From Granulicella sp. (lineage in GTDB: Bacteria; Acidobacteriota; Terriglobia; Terriglobales; Acidobacteriaceae): a stretch of 64,000 nucleotides of DNA. Below, in pieces: positions 8,152 through 19,379 of this stretch (position 1 is its first letter; each line of letters opens with the position of its first letter). A model generated the notes under the pieces. It was not told the origin of the DNA. It made no database searches and was given only the letters and a program-made list of their open reading frames with translations. The DNA is taken from positions 62,001-126,000 of the forward strand of contig DAIDKF010000001.1 of assembly GCA_027450185.1 (NCBI GenBank), read 5' to 3'. A program made the translations under genes and the position numbers.

Positions 8152-11100
8152 ATGATGCATAGCATCCATCGCACGGTAGTCGACGGCCGGCTGTTCGTAA
8201 CTCGGAGTTTGGGCATCGCCTTGCTTTTGGTGGCGGCTCTGCTTTCGCTACCGGCCGTAGAGGCACAGGTGCTTTATGGTTCGCTTGTCGGCACTGTGAC
8301 CGATTCCACCGGCGCAGCAGTGGGCGGGGCCAAGGTAACTGCGTTGGAGGTCCAAACAGGAGTCAGTCAGACAGAGACTTCGGGGTCAGACGGCATTTAT
8401 CGCTTCACGGCGCTTCTTCCGGGAACGTACAAAGTGACGGTCATCGCTCCTACATTCTCCACACAGGAAACCGCAGGAGTGACTTTGCGTGCGAATGAAA
8501 TCGCGCGAGTCGATGCGGAACTCAAGGTGGCCTCTGCAGCGCAGAACGTAACCGTGACCACGGCGCCACCGCTTCTGCAGACCGACTCTGCTGATGTGCA
8601 TACCGACATCACGGCAAAAGAGATTCAGGATCTGCCCATCATGGGTTCCCAGGGAGGGAACTTCCAGGAGTTGCTGCGGACGGTTCCTGGTGCAGGACTG
8701 ACTGCGGAGACCAACTCGCTTGCAGGCAACCCGCAGCGGGCGATCAATACGAATGTGAACGGTATGTCGAATCAGGGGAACAATACGCGCATTGACGGAG
8801 TTCAGGACGCGTATCCATATTTGCCCGCCAACGTAGCCTATGTTCCACCGTCTGATGCGATCGCGACCGTCAATGTGTCGACCAACTCATTCGATGCTGA
8901 GCAGGGAATGGCGGGTGGCGCCGCCATCAATGTGGAGATTAAGACAGGCACCAATCACTTCCACGGTGGCGCCCACATCTACCATACAGACCAGAACTTC
9001 GCAGCCCGCAACTACTTCCAGACCGATCCCACGCTCTTCCCGAAGAAGAACCGTAATAATCAGAACCAGTTTGGAGGTTCCATCGGTGGGAGGATCATAA
9101 GGGATAAGCTGTTTTTCTTTGGCGACTACGAACGTACGACGCAGCGGCAATTGGCCGGACCGGACACTCGGACGCTTCCGACTGCGGCGATGATGACAGG
9201 CGATTTCCGCAATCTACCGGGGGACCCAATCATCTACGATCCGTTGTCGGGTGACCAGAACGGAGCGAACAAGCAGCAGGTCTCCTGCAACGGAGTATTG
9301 AATGTCATTTGCCCGGACCGGATCGATCCGGCCGCGCAAGCGATGGTCACGTTGTTGCAGCCCTTGATTCCGCAGGAATTCTCCACGAGCAACGATACAA
9401 ACAATTGGACGGGGAGCGGAACTGCGCTGTTCAACCGCGACAACGCAGACATCAAGATCAACTACATTCCAAGCCAAAGCACTACGATGTTCGGACGCTA
9501 TAGTTTTTCGAAGACCCTGGCGTACGACCCTCCTCTGCTTGGAACAGCCATTGGTGATGCTACCAATGGTGGACAGCTCGGGAATGCGCCCGGTCTGGTG
9601 CAGAACATCGGTCTTGGAGCTACCCACACATTTACGCCATCTCTGCTGGTTGATTGGAACTTCGGTTTCACGCGCCAGCGGTTGGGCTCTACGTTCGATC
9701 TCACTTCTGCACGAGGACTAGACACGTTCCACATCCCGGGAACGAATAATGCTGGTACCACCGGAGATCCAAGCCTCTACTATGGGTATCCAGGATTCAT
9801 CTTCCCCGTCGGCAGTACGCCGCCAGGCACTGGAAATGAAATTGGCCCAAACCTTGGGAATGCCCAAGTCTCCAATCCATTCCTGTTCCGTGACCAGCAA
9901 TTTGTGACGGGCGCGAATGTGAGCTGGAACAAAGGCAAGCATGCATTCCGCGGTGGGCTTGAGTGGAATCACTCACAGATCAACCACTTCCAGCCACAGG
10001 GCGGAACCTTCCAAAACCCACGTGGAGTGTTATCGTTCAATGGATTTGTTACCGATCTGCAAGGGTCTACTCCAACATGGTTTCATTCGTGGGCAGATTT
10101 TCTTCTTGGCCTGCCCAGCGCTACCGGTAAATCGAGAGCGCTCTTCAACCCGACCGCCATGCGCTGGTCGCAGTGGGCCTGGTATCTGCAAGACCATTAC
10201 CAGGTGACGCCCAAGCTGACTCTGACGTTGGGCTTACGCTGGGAGTTCTACCCCTTCGCATACGGCGATAACGGGAAGGGGCTCCGCTATCTTAACCTGG
10301 ATACGGGGAATGTCCTCCTCGGCGGGTATGGCAATACCCCTGTTAACGATGGCGTCGATGTGGGATCGGGTCAGTTCCTGCCACGCCTGGGTGCTGCCTA
10401 CCGTATCATGCCCAAGACAGTGATCAGGGCGGGCTATGGGATGAGCGAGGATCCCTATACTTGGCATGTCTTTATGAACTCATATCCGTCTGTGCTGCTC
10501 GATACCAACATTCCATCCAATACGGCGAGTTACATTCCGGCGGCCAGCCTGACAGGTCTGAACGGTACGGGATTGGGTAGCGGAAGCTACTCCGTGCCGA
10601 CAGGCATTGTGCTTCAACCTCTGCCTGATCTGAGCTCCGGCTCGATCGCGCTACCTACCAGCATCAGCACGACAACTATCCCGAATCCCTTCAAACGTGG
10701 GTTCATTAACTCCTACAACCTCTCACTCGAGCAGCAGTTCGGCCACAGCGTTACGCTCAACGTTGGTTATGTCGGTGCTTACGCTGTTAGGCCGGTGGTG
10801 AATATGAATGCCAACGCGTCAGCACCAGGTACTGGCAGCGCCGGTGGCCTGCTGAGCCAGAAGTACGGAGCGAACTACACGGGTACGATCAACGAATTGA
10901 ATCCATTCAAGCACAGCAGTTACGATTCATTGCAGACGAAGATGACCTATCTGTTTGGTGGAGGATCCAGTCTCAATGTCATCTATACATGGTCCAAGGC
11001 GATGAGCTATGCAGACGACGAAGATCTGGGAGGACTTTCATTCCCTTATCCAGCGGTTTGGCAAAAGAACTACTCTGTGGCAAGTTTCGACCGGACAAAT

Positions 11101-11760
11101 AATCTCGAGATTCTGGGCGTGATGGCACTGCCATTCGGTAAGGGACAGCCGTGGTTGCAGCATGGAGTTGGCAGCGCGATTCTTGGTAACTGGCTCATTA
11201 ACCCGGTGATCAGTTCCATGAGTGGTGTGCCATTTACTGTCAACGCCGGTGGCAACCTTAATGCGAATGGCTCCGGGCAAACGGCTGACCTTGTAACACC
11301 CTTCCGCTTAACGCACGGACGTCCCCCGCGCACGGGTGTAACCTGTGCCCTGGGCGACCCCACCTGCGAATACTTTGCCCCGAGCTCTTTTGCTGCGCCG
11401 CTGATTACCAGCGCTGCAAATGCCCACTACGGCAATACGAATCGCAACCAGTTCCGCGGTCCTGGTTACTTTATCGCGGATCTGAGTGTGGTACGTGACT
11501 TCAAGGTAAAGGAGTGGGCCACGCTCGAGATTCGTGCAGACGCATTCAGCCTCACCAACACTCCTCACTTTGCCAACCCGAACAGTTCTTGCCCATCCAG
11601 CGCCACGACGGTGGGGCCATTCGCGGGCAGTGGGCAACTCTGTAACACCGGTACCAATAACAACTTCGGTGTTGTTACTGGAGGTGCCCAACCCGGCGGC
11701 TACTTTGGACCGGATCCTGGTAACCGGACCATTTGGCTGGGCGCTAATGTGAAGTTCTGA
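8152..11760 (+). CDS. TonB-dependent receptor, Oar/CarboxypepD_reg type
   Basis: A 1202-residue outer-membrane protein. A signal peptide ends near LPAVEAQ (about residue 38). A carboxypeptidase-regulatory-like beta-sandwich covers about 43-125 (SLVGTVTDSTGAAVGGAKV). A plug domain (about 135-270, with RIDGVQDAYPY and a G-AINVEIKTGTNHFHG strand) precedes a very long beta-barrel ending in a terminal Phe (WLGANVKF). AGGAGG lies 8 bases before the ATG. Such receptors are numerous in Acidobacteriota and import large ligands, often oligosaccharides or metal complexes, with TonB energy. No SusD-like lipoprotein gene is next to it. Ligand unknown; the nearest upstream genes are sugar oxidoreductases. 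Confidence 0.93.
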   Translation: MMHSIHRTVVDGRLFVTRSLGIALLLVAALLSLPAVEAQVLYGSLVGTVTDSTGAAVGGAKVTALEVQTGVSQTETSGSDGIYRFTALLPGTYKVTVIAPTFSTQETAGVTLRANEIARVDAELKVASAAQNVTVTTAPPLLQTDSADVHTDITAKEIQDLPIMGSQGGNFQELLRTVPGAGLTAETNSLAGNPQRAINTNVNGMSNQGNNTRIDGVQDAYPYLPANVAYVPPSDAIATVNVSTNSFDAEQGMAGGAAINVEIKTGTNHFHGGAHIYHTDQNFAARNYFQTDPTLFPKKNRNNQNQFGGSIGGRIIRDKLFFFGDYERTTQRQLAGPDTRTLPTAAMMTGDFRNLPGDPIIYDPLSGDQNGANKQQVSCNGVLNVICPDRIDPAAQAMVTLLQPLIPQEFSTSNDTNNWTGSGTALFNRDNADIKINYIPSQSTTMFGRYSFSKTLAYDPPLLGTAIGDATNGGQLGNAPGLVQNIGLGATHTFTPSLLVDWNFGFTRQRLGSTFDLTSARGLDTFHIPGTNNAGTTGDPSLYYGYPGFIFPVGSTPPGTGNEIGPNLGNAQVSNPFLFRDQQFVTGANVSWNKGKHAFRGGLEWNHSQINHFQPQGGTFQNPRGVLSFNGFVTDLQGSTPTWFHSWADFLLGLPSATGKSRALFNPTAMRWSQWAWYLQDHYQVTPKLTLTLGLRWEFYPFAYGDNGKGLRYLNLDTGNVLLGGYGNTPVNDGVDVGSGQFLPRLGAAYRIMPKTVIRAGYGMSEDPYTWHVFMNSYPSVLLDTNIPSNTASYIPAASLTGLNGTGLGSGSYSVPTGIVLQPLPDLSSGSIALPTSISTTTIPNPFKRGFINSYNLSLEQQFGHSVTLNVGYVGAYAVRPVVNMNANASAPGTGSAGGLLSQKYGANYTGTINELNPFKHSSYDSLQTKMTYLFGGGSSLNVIYTWSKAMSYADDEDLGGLSFPYPAVWQKNYSVASFDRTNNLEILGVMALPFGKGQPWLQHGVGSAILGNWLINPVISSMSGVPFTVNAGGNLNANGSGQTADLVTPFRLTHGRPPRTGVTCALGDPTCEYFAPSSFAAPLITSAANAHYGNTNRNQFRGPGYFIADLSVVRDFKVKEWATLEIRADAFSLTNTPHFANPNSSCPSSATTVGPFAGSGQLCNTGTNNNFGVVTGGAQPGGYFGPDPGNRTIWLGANVKF

Positions 11761-11808
11761 AGACGTCCGCCCTCAAATTCAACGAGGTAATGAAACTTCA
11801 TTTCTTGG

Positions 11809-11844
11809 GCCAAGTAGCTTCTCTTGTGGGAGAAGCTACTTGGC
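11809..11844 (+). terminator. Perfect 15-bp stem hairpin downstream of the TonB receptor
   Basis: Bases 11809-11823 pair perfectly with 11830-11844 around a 6-nt loop, 49 bp after the receptor stop. There is no T-tract on either strand. Placement and stem strength suggest a transcript-end structure, and it could also serve transcripts arriving from icmF on the other strand. Confidence 0.55.
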
Positions 11845-12078
11845 TACGCTATCCTGCAGGACCAGCATTATATTGGCGTAGGTGATCGAACCACCCTCTA
11901 CCGCGTTGCCATGTAGTAATACCATGACATGTTGAAAGAAACTTATATTGAAAAACCCTCGTGGTACATCTCATCCGTTGCTAACACCAAAAATAAGAGT
12001 ACATGTTTAGGGCAGTACGGGATGAGTTATAGCTGAAGCCATCCCTTTCTTATGCGCTGAAGTACGTTTGGTTAAACG

Positions 12079-15000
12079 TTACATGTTGCGGCGATACTGC
12101 CCTCCGACTGTGAACAACGCTTCGGTGATTTGCCCTAGCGAGCAAACGCGTACCGCCTCCATAAGCTTTTCAAATACGTTGTCATTGTGGATGACAGCTT
12201 GCTGTAATGCAGACAACATTGCGGGGCACACTGCCGCGTTGCGGGACTGAAAGGCAGCTAGTCGGATCAACTGTGATTGTTTTTCTTCTTCAGTAGAACG
12301 CGCCAGATCGATGTGGTTTGCTCTCTGGGATAGCTTCTCATTACGAAAGGTGTTGACGCCAATAATTGGCATTGTTCCATCATGTTTTCGTTGCTCATAC
12401 AACATTGACTCATCTTGAATCTTTCCGCGCTGATAGCCAGTCTCCATGGCTCCGAGTACACCGCCGCGCTCGGCAATGCGTTCAAATTCCTTCAGTACGG
12501 CCTCTTCGACTAGGTCTGTCAGCTCTTCGATGATGAAGCTTCCCTGATTTGGATTCTCATTCCTGGCCAGACCCCATTCACGGTTGATGATCAACTGGAT
12601 GGCAAGTGCTCTGCGCACGGATTCTTCGGTTGGCGTTGTGATGGCTTCATCGTAGGCATTGGTATGCAGCGAATTGCAGTTGTCGTATACCGCAATCAAC
12701 GCTTGTAGCGTCGTACGGATGTCGTTGAAGTCTATCTCTTGAGCATGCAGGGAACGGCCAGATGTCTGTACATGGTATTTCAGTTTCTGAGCGCGCTCGT
12801 CGGCGCCATACTTATTTTTCATCGCAATGGCCCAGATGCGCCGTGCTACTCTTCCGAGCACTGTGTATTCAGGATCCATGCCGTTTGAAAAGAAGAAAGA
12901 GAGATTGGGAGCGAACTCGTCGATATGCAAGCCGCGGGCGAGATAGGCTTCGACAAAGGTAAAACCGTTTGACAGCGTGAATGCCAACTGCGAAATCGGA
13001 TTCGCACCTGCTTCTGCGATGTGATAGCCGGAGATCGATACGGAATAGAAGTTGCGTACGTGATGCTGTACAAAGTACTCCTGAATATCGCCCATGACTT
13101 TCAGGGAGAAGTCAGTCGAAAAAATACAGGTGTTCTGGCTCTGGTCTTCTTTCAGAATGTCCGCCTGCACGGTGCCGCGTACAGTTTTCAAGACTCTGGC
13201 TCTGATGCTGGCGGCCTCAACGGTAGTCGGCTCTCGCTTGATCTCGTCGCTGAATTTTTCCAACTGCTGATCGATTGCAGTATTCATGAACATCGCAAGT
13301 ATGGTCGGGGCGGGGCCATTGATGGTCATTGAGACCGAGGTGCTGGGGTCACACAAGTCAAAGCCGTCGTATAAGATCTTCATGTCGTCGAGAGTTGCGA
13401 TCGATACGCCGGAGTTACCGATCTTGCCGTAGATGTCGGGACGCATGGCCGGATCCGCTCCGTAGAGTGTTACGGAATCGAAGGCCGTAGACAGGCGCTT
13501 GGCCGTCATGCCTTCTGACAACAGCTTGAATCGTTGATTCGTGCGGAAGGGATCGCCTTCCCCAGCAAACATCCTGGTTGGGTCTTCATCCTCGCGTTTG
13601 AAAGCGAAGACGCCAGCGGTGTAGGGAAAGGCCCCGGGCACATTGTCCAACATTAGCCAGCGCAGGATTTCTCCGTGATCAACAAAGCGTGGCAGCGCCA
13701 CTTTGCGGATTCTCGTACCCGATAAGGTAGTAGTGACGAGTTGTTTGCGAATCTCCTTATCGCGGCTCTTGACGAGATATTGATCGCTGGAATAATTGGC
13801 CTTCAGCGTCGGCCACATTGTGAGGAATTCCTTGGCCACGCTGTCCAGCTTGGTATCGCGTTCGCCAATCAGTTCGTCGAGGTCTGAGTTCTTCCCGGAC
13901 GCGGTCAGCATCCGCTGCGACTCTTGCAACTGTTGGCGCTCACGTGCCAGCGTAACCTGTTTCGCAACGAAGAGATGATAGCCTCGCACGCTGTCAGCGA
14001 TCTCTGCCAGATAACGGATGCGAGAGGGCGGAATGATTGCGTGCTCGGCGGATGAGAACTTCATGTCCACCGGACTCAGTGTGCTGGGCTTGATTGGCAA
14101 ACCTAGTGATGCCAGTCTTGGCAGCAGGCCTTGATACAAAGCAGTTACGCCATCATCATTGAATCGCGAAGCCTGCGTGCCATAGACAGGCATTTGTTCC
14201 AATTGCTGGCTCCAGAGCTCGCGGTTGCGTTGAACCTGCTTCGACACGGCATTGAGCGCATCGTGCGAGCCTTTGCGATCAAATTTATTGATGGCGATGA
14301 AGTCAGCAAAATCGAGCATATCGATCTTTTCAAGCTGCGAAGCCGCGCCGAACTCTGGCGTCATGACGTACATGCTGAGATCGACTAACGGAACAATGGC
14401 CGCGTTACCCTGGCCGATGCCCGAGGTTTCTACAACGATCAAGTCGAAGCCCGAAATTCTGCAGGCGGCAATCACGTCAGGTAGCGCCAACGAAATTTCT
14501 GAGCTGGCTTCGCGAGTCGCCAATGAGCGCATGAAGACGCGGCTCTGGCCGCTCCAGGGAGCGATGGCGTTCATGCGTATACGGTCACCCAGCAATGCCC
14601 CGCCCGATTTGCGGCGGGATGGGTCAATGGAGATCATGGCGATGTTCAGGGTGTCGCCCTGGTCAAGCCGAATGCGACGAATCAACTCGTCGGTCAACGA
14701 TGACTTCCCGGCGCCCCCGGTACCGGTGATGCCGAGCGTTGGTACCACAACAGAGCTTGCGGCCCGATGCAGCCAAGCTTTCAGGGCAGGATCTGCCTTT
14801 CCGTTCTCTAGGGCGGTGACCAATTGTGCTAACGCGCGATGGCGCGACTGCATTTCGCCATTCATTAACGCGCTAAGATCGGTGGGGGCATACTCAGAAA
14901 GATCCTTGTCGCAAGCCTGCATCATGGCTAAGATCATGCCTGCCAGACCCATCCTTTGGCCGTCTTCGGGGCTGAAGATTCGGGCTACACCGTACGCCTG

Positions 15001-15363
15001 CAACTCTGCGATCTCTTCGGCTATGATCACGCCGCCGCCGCCACCAAATACCTTGATGTGGGAGCCTCCTCGCTCCTTCAGTAGGTCGATCATGTACTTG
15101 AAGTATTCAAGGTGTCCGCCCTGGTAGCTGGACACTGCGATTCCTTGCACATCCTCTTGCAAAGCGGCCGTTACGATCTCGTCCACCGAACGGTTATGTC
15201 CGAGGTGAATGACCTCGGCGCCGTTTGCTATCAAAATGCGGCGCATGATATTGATCGAAACGTCGTGGCCATCGAAGAGCGAGGCCGCGGTGACAAATCG
15301 AACCTTGTTGGCAGGGTGATATTTTGTGAGCTTTCCGGAGATGAATAGTTCGGTCACATGCAT
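12079..15363 (-). CDS. icmF: Fused isobutyryl-CoA mutase IcmF
   Basis: A 1094-residue single polypeptide with three modules. The N-terminal B12-binding domain holds LFDGHD and the SSYQGGH and GGGGGVI loops. A MeaB/ArgK-like G-protein chaperone follows (P-loop GTGGAGKSS, later NKFD). The long C-terminal part is the acyl-CoA mutase ([26 protein letters not shown]). This order defines IcmF, which interconverts isobutyryl-CoA and n-butyryl-CoA (or related branched acyl-CoAs) with adenosylcobalamin and carries its own GTPase for cofactor repair. The frame opens at a TTG (15369). I use the ATG at 15363, though a GTG at 15357 has better spacing from GAGG. Standard methylmalonyl-CoA mutase is excluded by the internal G-domain. 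Confidence 0.93.
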   Translation of the reverse strand: MHVTELFISGKLTKYHPANKVRFVTAASLFDGHDVSINIMRRILIANGAEVIHLGHNRSVDEIVTAALQEDVQGIAVSSYQGGHLEYFKYMIDLLKERGGSHIKVFGGGGGVIIAEEIAELQAYGVARIFSPEDGQRMGLAGMILAMMQACDKDLSEYAPTDLSALMNGEMQSRHRALAQLVTALENGKADPALKAWLHRAASSVVVPTLGITGTGGAGKSSLTDELIRRIRLDQGDTLNIAMISIDPSRRKSGGALLGDRIRMNAIAPWSGQSRVFMRSLATREASSEISLALPDVIAACRISGFDLIVVETSGIGQGNAAIVPLVDLSMYVMTPEFGAASQLEKIDMLDFADFIAINKFDRKGSHDALNAVSKQVQRNRELWSQQLEQMPVYGTQASRFNDDGVTALYQGLLPRLASLGLPIKPSTLSPVDMKFSSAEHAIIPPSRIRYLAEIADSVRGYHLFVAKQVTLARERQQLQESQRMLTASGKNSDLDELIGERDTKLDSVAKEFLTMWPTLKANYSSDQYLVKSRDKEIRKQLVTTTLSGTRIRKVALPRFVDHGEILRWLMLDNVPGAFPYTAGVFAFKREDEDPTRMFAGEGDPFRTNQRFKLLSEGMTAKRLSTAFDSVTLYGADPAMRPDIYGKIGNSGVSIATLDDMKILYDGFDLCDPSTSVSMTINGPAPTILAMFMNTAIDQQLEKFSDEIKREPTTVEAASIRARVLKTVRGTVQADILKEDQSQNTCIFSTDFSLKVMGDIQEYFVQHHVRNFYSVSISGYHIAEAGANPISQLAFTLSNGFTFVEAYLARGLHIDEFAPNLSFFFSNGMDPEYTVLGRVARRIWAIAMKNKYGADERAQKLKYHVQTSGRSLHAQEIDFNDIRTTLQALIAVYDNCNSLHTNAYDEAITTPTEESVRRALAIQLIINREWGLARNENPNQGSFIIEELTDLVEEAVLKEFERIAERGGVLGAMETGYQRGKIQDESMLYEQRKHDGTMPIIGVNTFRNEKLSQRANHIDLARSTEEEKQSQLIRLAAFQSRNAAVCPAMLSALQQAVIHNDNVFEKLMEAVRVCSLGQITEALFTVGGQYRRNM

Positions 15364-15515
15364 CCTCAACTCTATACAGTGAGATCAAGATATACCGTTG
15401 AGGACACAACGTGCATCATCAGGAAGTGCGGAGGGAAGAGCTACGCTGACGGTGGGTAAGCGGCTCCTGCTGGTGCCGATGCTAAACGATCTGTAGGCGT
15501 TGTTGTTCTGGGGAA

Positions 15516-16247
15516 TCAGACGGATGACAGGGGCAGCGAACTGCGCAGCATGCCGTAGGCTTCGTTGATCGCGGCCATCTGCCTATTGGCGAATTGACGC
15601 TCTTCCTCGAGTTGGTTATTGAGGCGGTCGGGATGCCACTGGCGTACCATCCGTCGGTGCGCAGCTTTAATTTGCTCGCTGCTACTATTTGCGGCCACGC
15701 CCAAGAGTTGGCAGGCAGCACCATGTGAGTTCGGATAGGAGATGCAGCGGTCGCTGGAGCGCTTCTCAGGAGATGTGTCACAACACCTTGGCAGTTGCTC
15801 TCGCATCGGTGCGGCCGTCTCGCCGGTAGTCTCCTGCAGCCAGTCTGCATCGTAGCATCGTGCGATTGCGGCAGCCTGGCCACGAGGAGCGGAATCCACG
15901 CGACAGCCTTTGGTTTGGATGAAGGACAATTTCGCAAAGTTGTCGAGTTCATAGAAAGTGATGTGCACTGCCTTTTGCGCTCTTCGGCGCACCTGCCGGT
16001 GCTGACGATTCTCGATTGCTATGGGTAGACCGAAGGTCCACACTTCTTCAAGGAAGAGAGCATCGAGGTCGAAATCATCGCCCAGCAATTGCTGAATCTC
16101 GCGGGCAAGTGGCCCGTCATCTTCCCATGTGGTCGGGCTCGGCGCAGAGTTAACGTGAAAGGCTTCGTAGGATCGTGCGCCGGAGCCGCTATCGCCATAG
16201 AACTGACCCTGCAACGGCCACCTCCGCATGCAGGCGTAGCGTGTCAT
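15516..16247 (-). CDS. J-domain (DnaJ-like) protein
   Basis: A 243-residue protein whose C-terminal 65 residues form a J-domain: ACQLLGVAANSSSEQIKAAHRRMVRQWHPDR, with the HPD tripeptide that stimulates Hsp70 ATPase, then NRQMAAINEAYGML. The first ~165 residues match nothing I recognise. They contain acidic stretches and several Cys residues, but no G/F-rich or zinc-finger region of classical DnaJ. It is therefore a type-III J-protein that may bring DnaK to a special client. The start at 16247 has no clear ribosome-binding site, and the ATG seven codons in is an alternative. A C-terminal J-domain is less common than an N-terminal one. Confidence 0.75.
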   Translation of the reverse strand: MTRYACMRRWPLQGQFYGDSGSGARSYEAFHVNSAPSPTTWEDDGPLAREIQQLLGDDFDLDALFLEEVWTFGLPIAIENRQHRQVRRRAQKAVHITFYELDNFAKLSFIQTKGCRVDSAPRGQAAAIARCYDADWLQETTGETAAPMREQLPRCCDTSPEKRSSDRCISYPNSHGAACQLLGVAANSSSEQIKAAHRRMVRQWHPDRLNNQLEEERQFANRQMAAINEAYGMLRSSLPLSSV

Positions 16248-16520
16248 CCGGGCTGTTGACCCGGGATTACGCCTTCATGCTGCGCATGCAGTCCAGCTAT
16301 CGGCAACTGGGCACTTTATTTCTAGAGGCTTTGAGAGAAGATGACGTGGTGATGCCTGGCATCGGCAGGGCTTGTGTCACAGTGAAGCGCCATCTATTGA
16401 ACGGCTGTTTGGCGGCTCGGAGATTGCTGCGCGCGGCTTCTTCGTTGATCTTGCTCTGGACGCCAGCGAATAGTGTGGAAGAGTCAAGAACGATAGCTAA
16501 AGCAAGTGAAGGCCAGCGGC

Positions 16521-19370
16521 TTAGAGAGCGGTGAAGTGAAAGGGGTGGAGTTGCTGCTGAGTGGTGAGGAGATCCTTCCATGGGTCGGTGCGAAGACGGT
16601 TGCGCCAGGCGTCGAGATTGTGTACGGAGAAGACGGGATGGGTGGCGTGATTGAGCGCAGACCACGGAAGGGGCAGTGAGACAGGGGCTCCGGAAGTGGC
16701 GCGTGGGGAGTAGGGAGCGACTGTGGTGGCTCCGCGTTGGTTGCGGAAGTAGTCGAGGAATATCTTGCCGTGGCGGGAGGATTTGGTCATCTTGGTGAGG
16801 TAGAGGGCGGGGTTGTCGCGCTGCATGGAAAGGACAAGAGCGCGGGCAGCGGACTTCAGTTCGGTCCATGTGATGGTAGGTTCGATGGGTGCGACGATAT
16901 GCAGGCCCGCGCCTCCGGTCAGCTTGAGAAAGCTTTCGATGTCTGCGTTCTTGAGACGCTGGCGGACTTCGGCGGCGGCGGCGGCGACGCTGAGCCAGGG
17001 GATGGCGGGGTCGGGGTCGAGGTCGAAGATGAGGCGGTCGGGGTGCTCGATATGACTGTTGGTGCAGCCCCAGGGGTGAATCTCGAGCGCGTCGAACTGG
17101 GCGAAGGACAAGATGGCCTGGGGACTGTCGACCGTAATGTAGGGCTCGGGCTGGTCAGCCGTTTTGTCTGTGATGGCGATGCTGCGGATACCGTGCGGAA
17201 GCGCGGTCTTGATGTGCTTTTGGAAGAAGCACGGCTTGGAGGTGCCGTCGGGGCAGCGGACTAGGCTCAGGGGGCGGCCGGCGATGTGGGGGAACATTAG
17301 GTCGGCGACAACGGCGTAGTAGTCGGCGAGTTGCTGCTTGGTGAGGCCGGTTTCAGGGTCGAGGATTTTGTCGGGGTGTGTGAGGCGAAGGGTCGCAGGC
17401 GTGGTGTTGGGTCTCGGTCTTGGGTTCGTGGGGGCGAGCGTCAAACGTTGCAGGGTCTCGGTATGAAGGGTTGCCCGGGGACGCGGGGAGATACGTTTGA
17501 GAACCTTAGGTGGAGCGGAATCATGCGTTGGTTTGGCGCGTGGGGATCTAGGTTTGGGGGCTGCGGTAGGAGATTCTTGGGTGACCTCGGAGGGGGATTT
17601 GTCTTCGCGGAGACCGAGGAACACGGCTTGGCGCACGAGGTTGTCGGTGGTCCAGGTGGCGAAGCGAATCTGGGCGACGAGCTCGGGACGGACCCAGTAG
17701 GCTCCGTGCGAGGCTTCGGGCGGAATATGGTCGAAGGCGGGTTCCGGGATGCGGAGTTGGACGAGCCGTGCGAGTAGATCGCGCCGGAGTTGCTCGGTGA
17801 AGCCGGTTCCGGTGCGGCCAGAATAGATGAGCTTAGGGTGAGCGTACTTTCCGCGAACTGGCTTTGGATAGTAGCCGAGAAGCAGTGCGCCGATGCAGTC
17901 GGGGTCTTCGGAGGAGAGTGTGAATCCGCCGATGACTAACTCCTGCTCGCGCAGGCACTTGGATTTAAGCCAGTCGGCGCTGCGGATGCTGCGATAAGGC
18001 GCGTCGGCGCGCTTGGAGATGATGCCTTCGGTGTGACGCTGGCAGGCGTGGCGAAAGACGTCGTCGCCGTTGCCGGGAATGCCCTCTGAGAGGCGGAGGG
18101 TCTCATCGCGGGGTGGAATGATCTGGGCGAGGAGGTGCTTGCGCTCGCGGAGGGTGAGGTCGCGGGTATTGTGGCCGTCGAGGTGAAGAAGGTCGAACAG
18201 GAAGTAGGTGCGGCGGTGGGCATGGGCATCTTGAAAGGATGCCTGGAGGAGTGCAAAGCTGGAGTTTCCGTCGGGGGCCAGAACGACGACTTCGCCGTCG
18301 AGAGTGCAATCTTGTACGGGGAGCTGGGCAACAGCGGCTGCGATGACGGGCATGCGGTGGGTCCAGTCGAGTCCGTTGCGGGTAAGCAGCGTGACCTCGG
18401 AGCCGGATTTGCGAGCCTGTATGCGGTAGCCGTCGAGTTTGAGCTCGTGGAGCCAGTCGCCGGTAATGGGGGTGGCGGTGGCTTCGAGTGCGAGCTGCGG
18501 GGCGATGAAGTCGGGCTGAGACTCCTGGGGGAGAGCGCCGAGGGTGATGGCAGTGGCGTGGTTTGCCCGAGGCTTCGATTGTTCGGGGCTGTTGTGTGAT
18601 CGCGAGGCGTTGTATCCGGCGGGATCGGCGTCGACGTCAGGATCGGCTGCGCTCCAGACGTGGTCGCCGGCGGCGGCGATCTGCGCGATAGAGCGGCCGG
18701 TGATAACGGAGTTGGGCCGCTCGTCGGTGATGGCTGGATCGTCTGGGCCATGCTCGAACTTGTCATGCTCCTTGATGAGGAGCCAGTGGGGCTTGGCGTT
18801 GGCGTTCGTCTCGTCTGTTCCATGGCTATTCATGCGGATGAGGGCCCATTTGCCCTTCATCTTGGCTCCACTCATCTCAAATTTGAGGTGGCCGCTATGG
18901 AGACAGGCCTGGACGTTCTCACTTCCGAGTTGAGGCCACCAGCTCCCCTGGTCCCAGATCATGACGGTGCCGCCGCCGTACTGACCCTTCGGAATGATGC
19001 CTTCGAATCCACCGTATTCGAGCGGGTGGTCTTCAACCTCGACGGCTAGGCGGCGTTCCTGGGGGTTGAAGCTTGGCCCTTTAGCCATGGCCCAGCTCTT
19101 GAGTACGCCACCCCACGCGAGACGAAAGTCGTAGTGGAGATGTGAGGAGTCGTGCTTCTGGATGACGAAGGGAAGACCGCGCGAAACGTTGGGTCTACGA
19201 AGGGTGAATTTGCTCGTGTTGGCGCCAGAGCCCGAGGGCTCGTCGGTGAGGTTGAAGTCGCGCATAGAGCGATAGCGCGCAAGCTGCTCGTCGATGGCGG
19301 TGGATGCGGTACTCGTTTGCGGGCTGCGCCTGTGGGGAGTACTTGAGGGAATGGTTTTTCTGCTTGCCAT
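16521..19370 (-). CDS. ligD: ATP-dependent DNA ligase D (phosphoesterase-ligase-polymerase)
   Basis: A 949-residue protein with all three non-homologous end-joining modules. The 3'-phosphoesterase is at about 50-190 (VIQKHDSSHLHYDFRL, the metal/active-site His and Asp cluster). The ATP-dependent ligase follows (motif I KLDGYR with the adenylated Lys at about 311, then DGEVVVL). The primase-polymerase is at about 660-949 (LIFDLDPDP, with the catalytic Asp pair). It trims, fills and seals double-strand breaks with Ku. All key motifs look intact. Upstream, 10 bp away, lies a decayed ku gene, so the original ku-ligD operon appears to have lost its first partner. The basic linker near 600-650 is rich in Pro and Arg. 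Confidence 0.95.
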   Translation of the reverse strand: MASRKTIPSSTPHRRSPQTSTASTAIDEQLARYRSMRDFNLTDEPSGSGANTSKFTLRRPNVSRGLPFVIQKHDSSHLHYDFRLAWGGVLKSWAMAKGPSFNPQERRLAVEVEDHPLEYGGFEGIIPKGQYGGGTVMIWDQGSWWPQLGSENVQACLHSGHLKFEMSGAKMKGKWALIRMNSHGTDETNANAKPHWLLIKEHDKFEHGPDDPAITDERPNSVITGRSIAQIAAAGDHVWSAADPDVDADPAGYNASRSHNSPEQSKPRANHATAITLGALPQESQPDFIAPQLALEATATPITGDWLHELKLDGYRIQARKSGSEVTLLTRNGLDWTHRMPVIAAAVAQLPVQDCTLDGEVVVLAPDGNSSFALLQASFQDAHAHRRTYFLFDLLHLDGHNTRDLTLRERKHLLAQIIPPRDETLRLSEGIPGNGDDVFRHACQRHTEGIISKRADAPYRSIRSADWLKSKCLREQELVIGGFTLSSEDPDCIGALLLGYYPKPVRGKYAHPKLIYSGRTGTGFTEQLRRDLLARLVQLRIPEPAFDHIPPEASHGAYWVRPELVAQIRFATWTTDNLVRQAVFLGLREDKSPSEVTQESPTAAPKPRSPRAKPTHDSAPPKVLKRISPRPRATLHTETLQRLTLAPTNPRPRPNTTPATLRLTHPDKILDPETGLTKQQLADYYAVVADLMFPHIAGRPLSLVRCPDGTSKPCFFQKHIKTALPHGIRSIAITDKTADQPEPYITVDSPQAILSFAQFDALEIHPWGCTNSHIEHPDRLIFDLDPDPAIPWLSVAAAAAEVRQRLKNADIESFLKLTGGAGLHIVAPIEPTITWTELKSAARALVLSMQRDNPALYLTKMTKSSRHGKIFLDYFRNQRGATTVAPYSPRATSGAPVSLPLPWSALNHATHPVFSVHNLDAWRNRLRTDPWKDLLTTQQQLHPFHFTAL

Positions 19371-19379
19371 GATGGATTC

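Noticed and set aside
16297-16869. Minus-strand 190-residue frame overlapping the end of ligD
   Set aside because: Arg/Ser/Pro/His-rich composition typical of an out-of-frame reading of GC-rich coding sequence, overlapping ligD by about 350 bases.
17331-19049. Several long plus-strand frames antisense to ligD
   Set aside because: Gly/Glu/Val-rich shadow frames produced by high third-position GC on the opposite strand.
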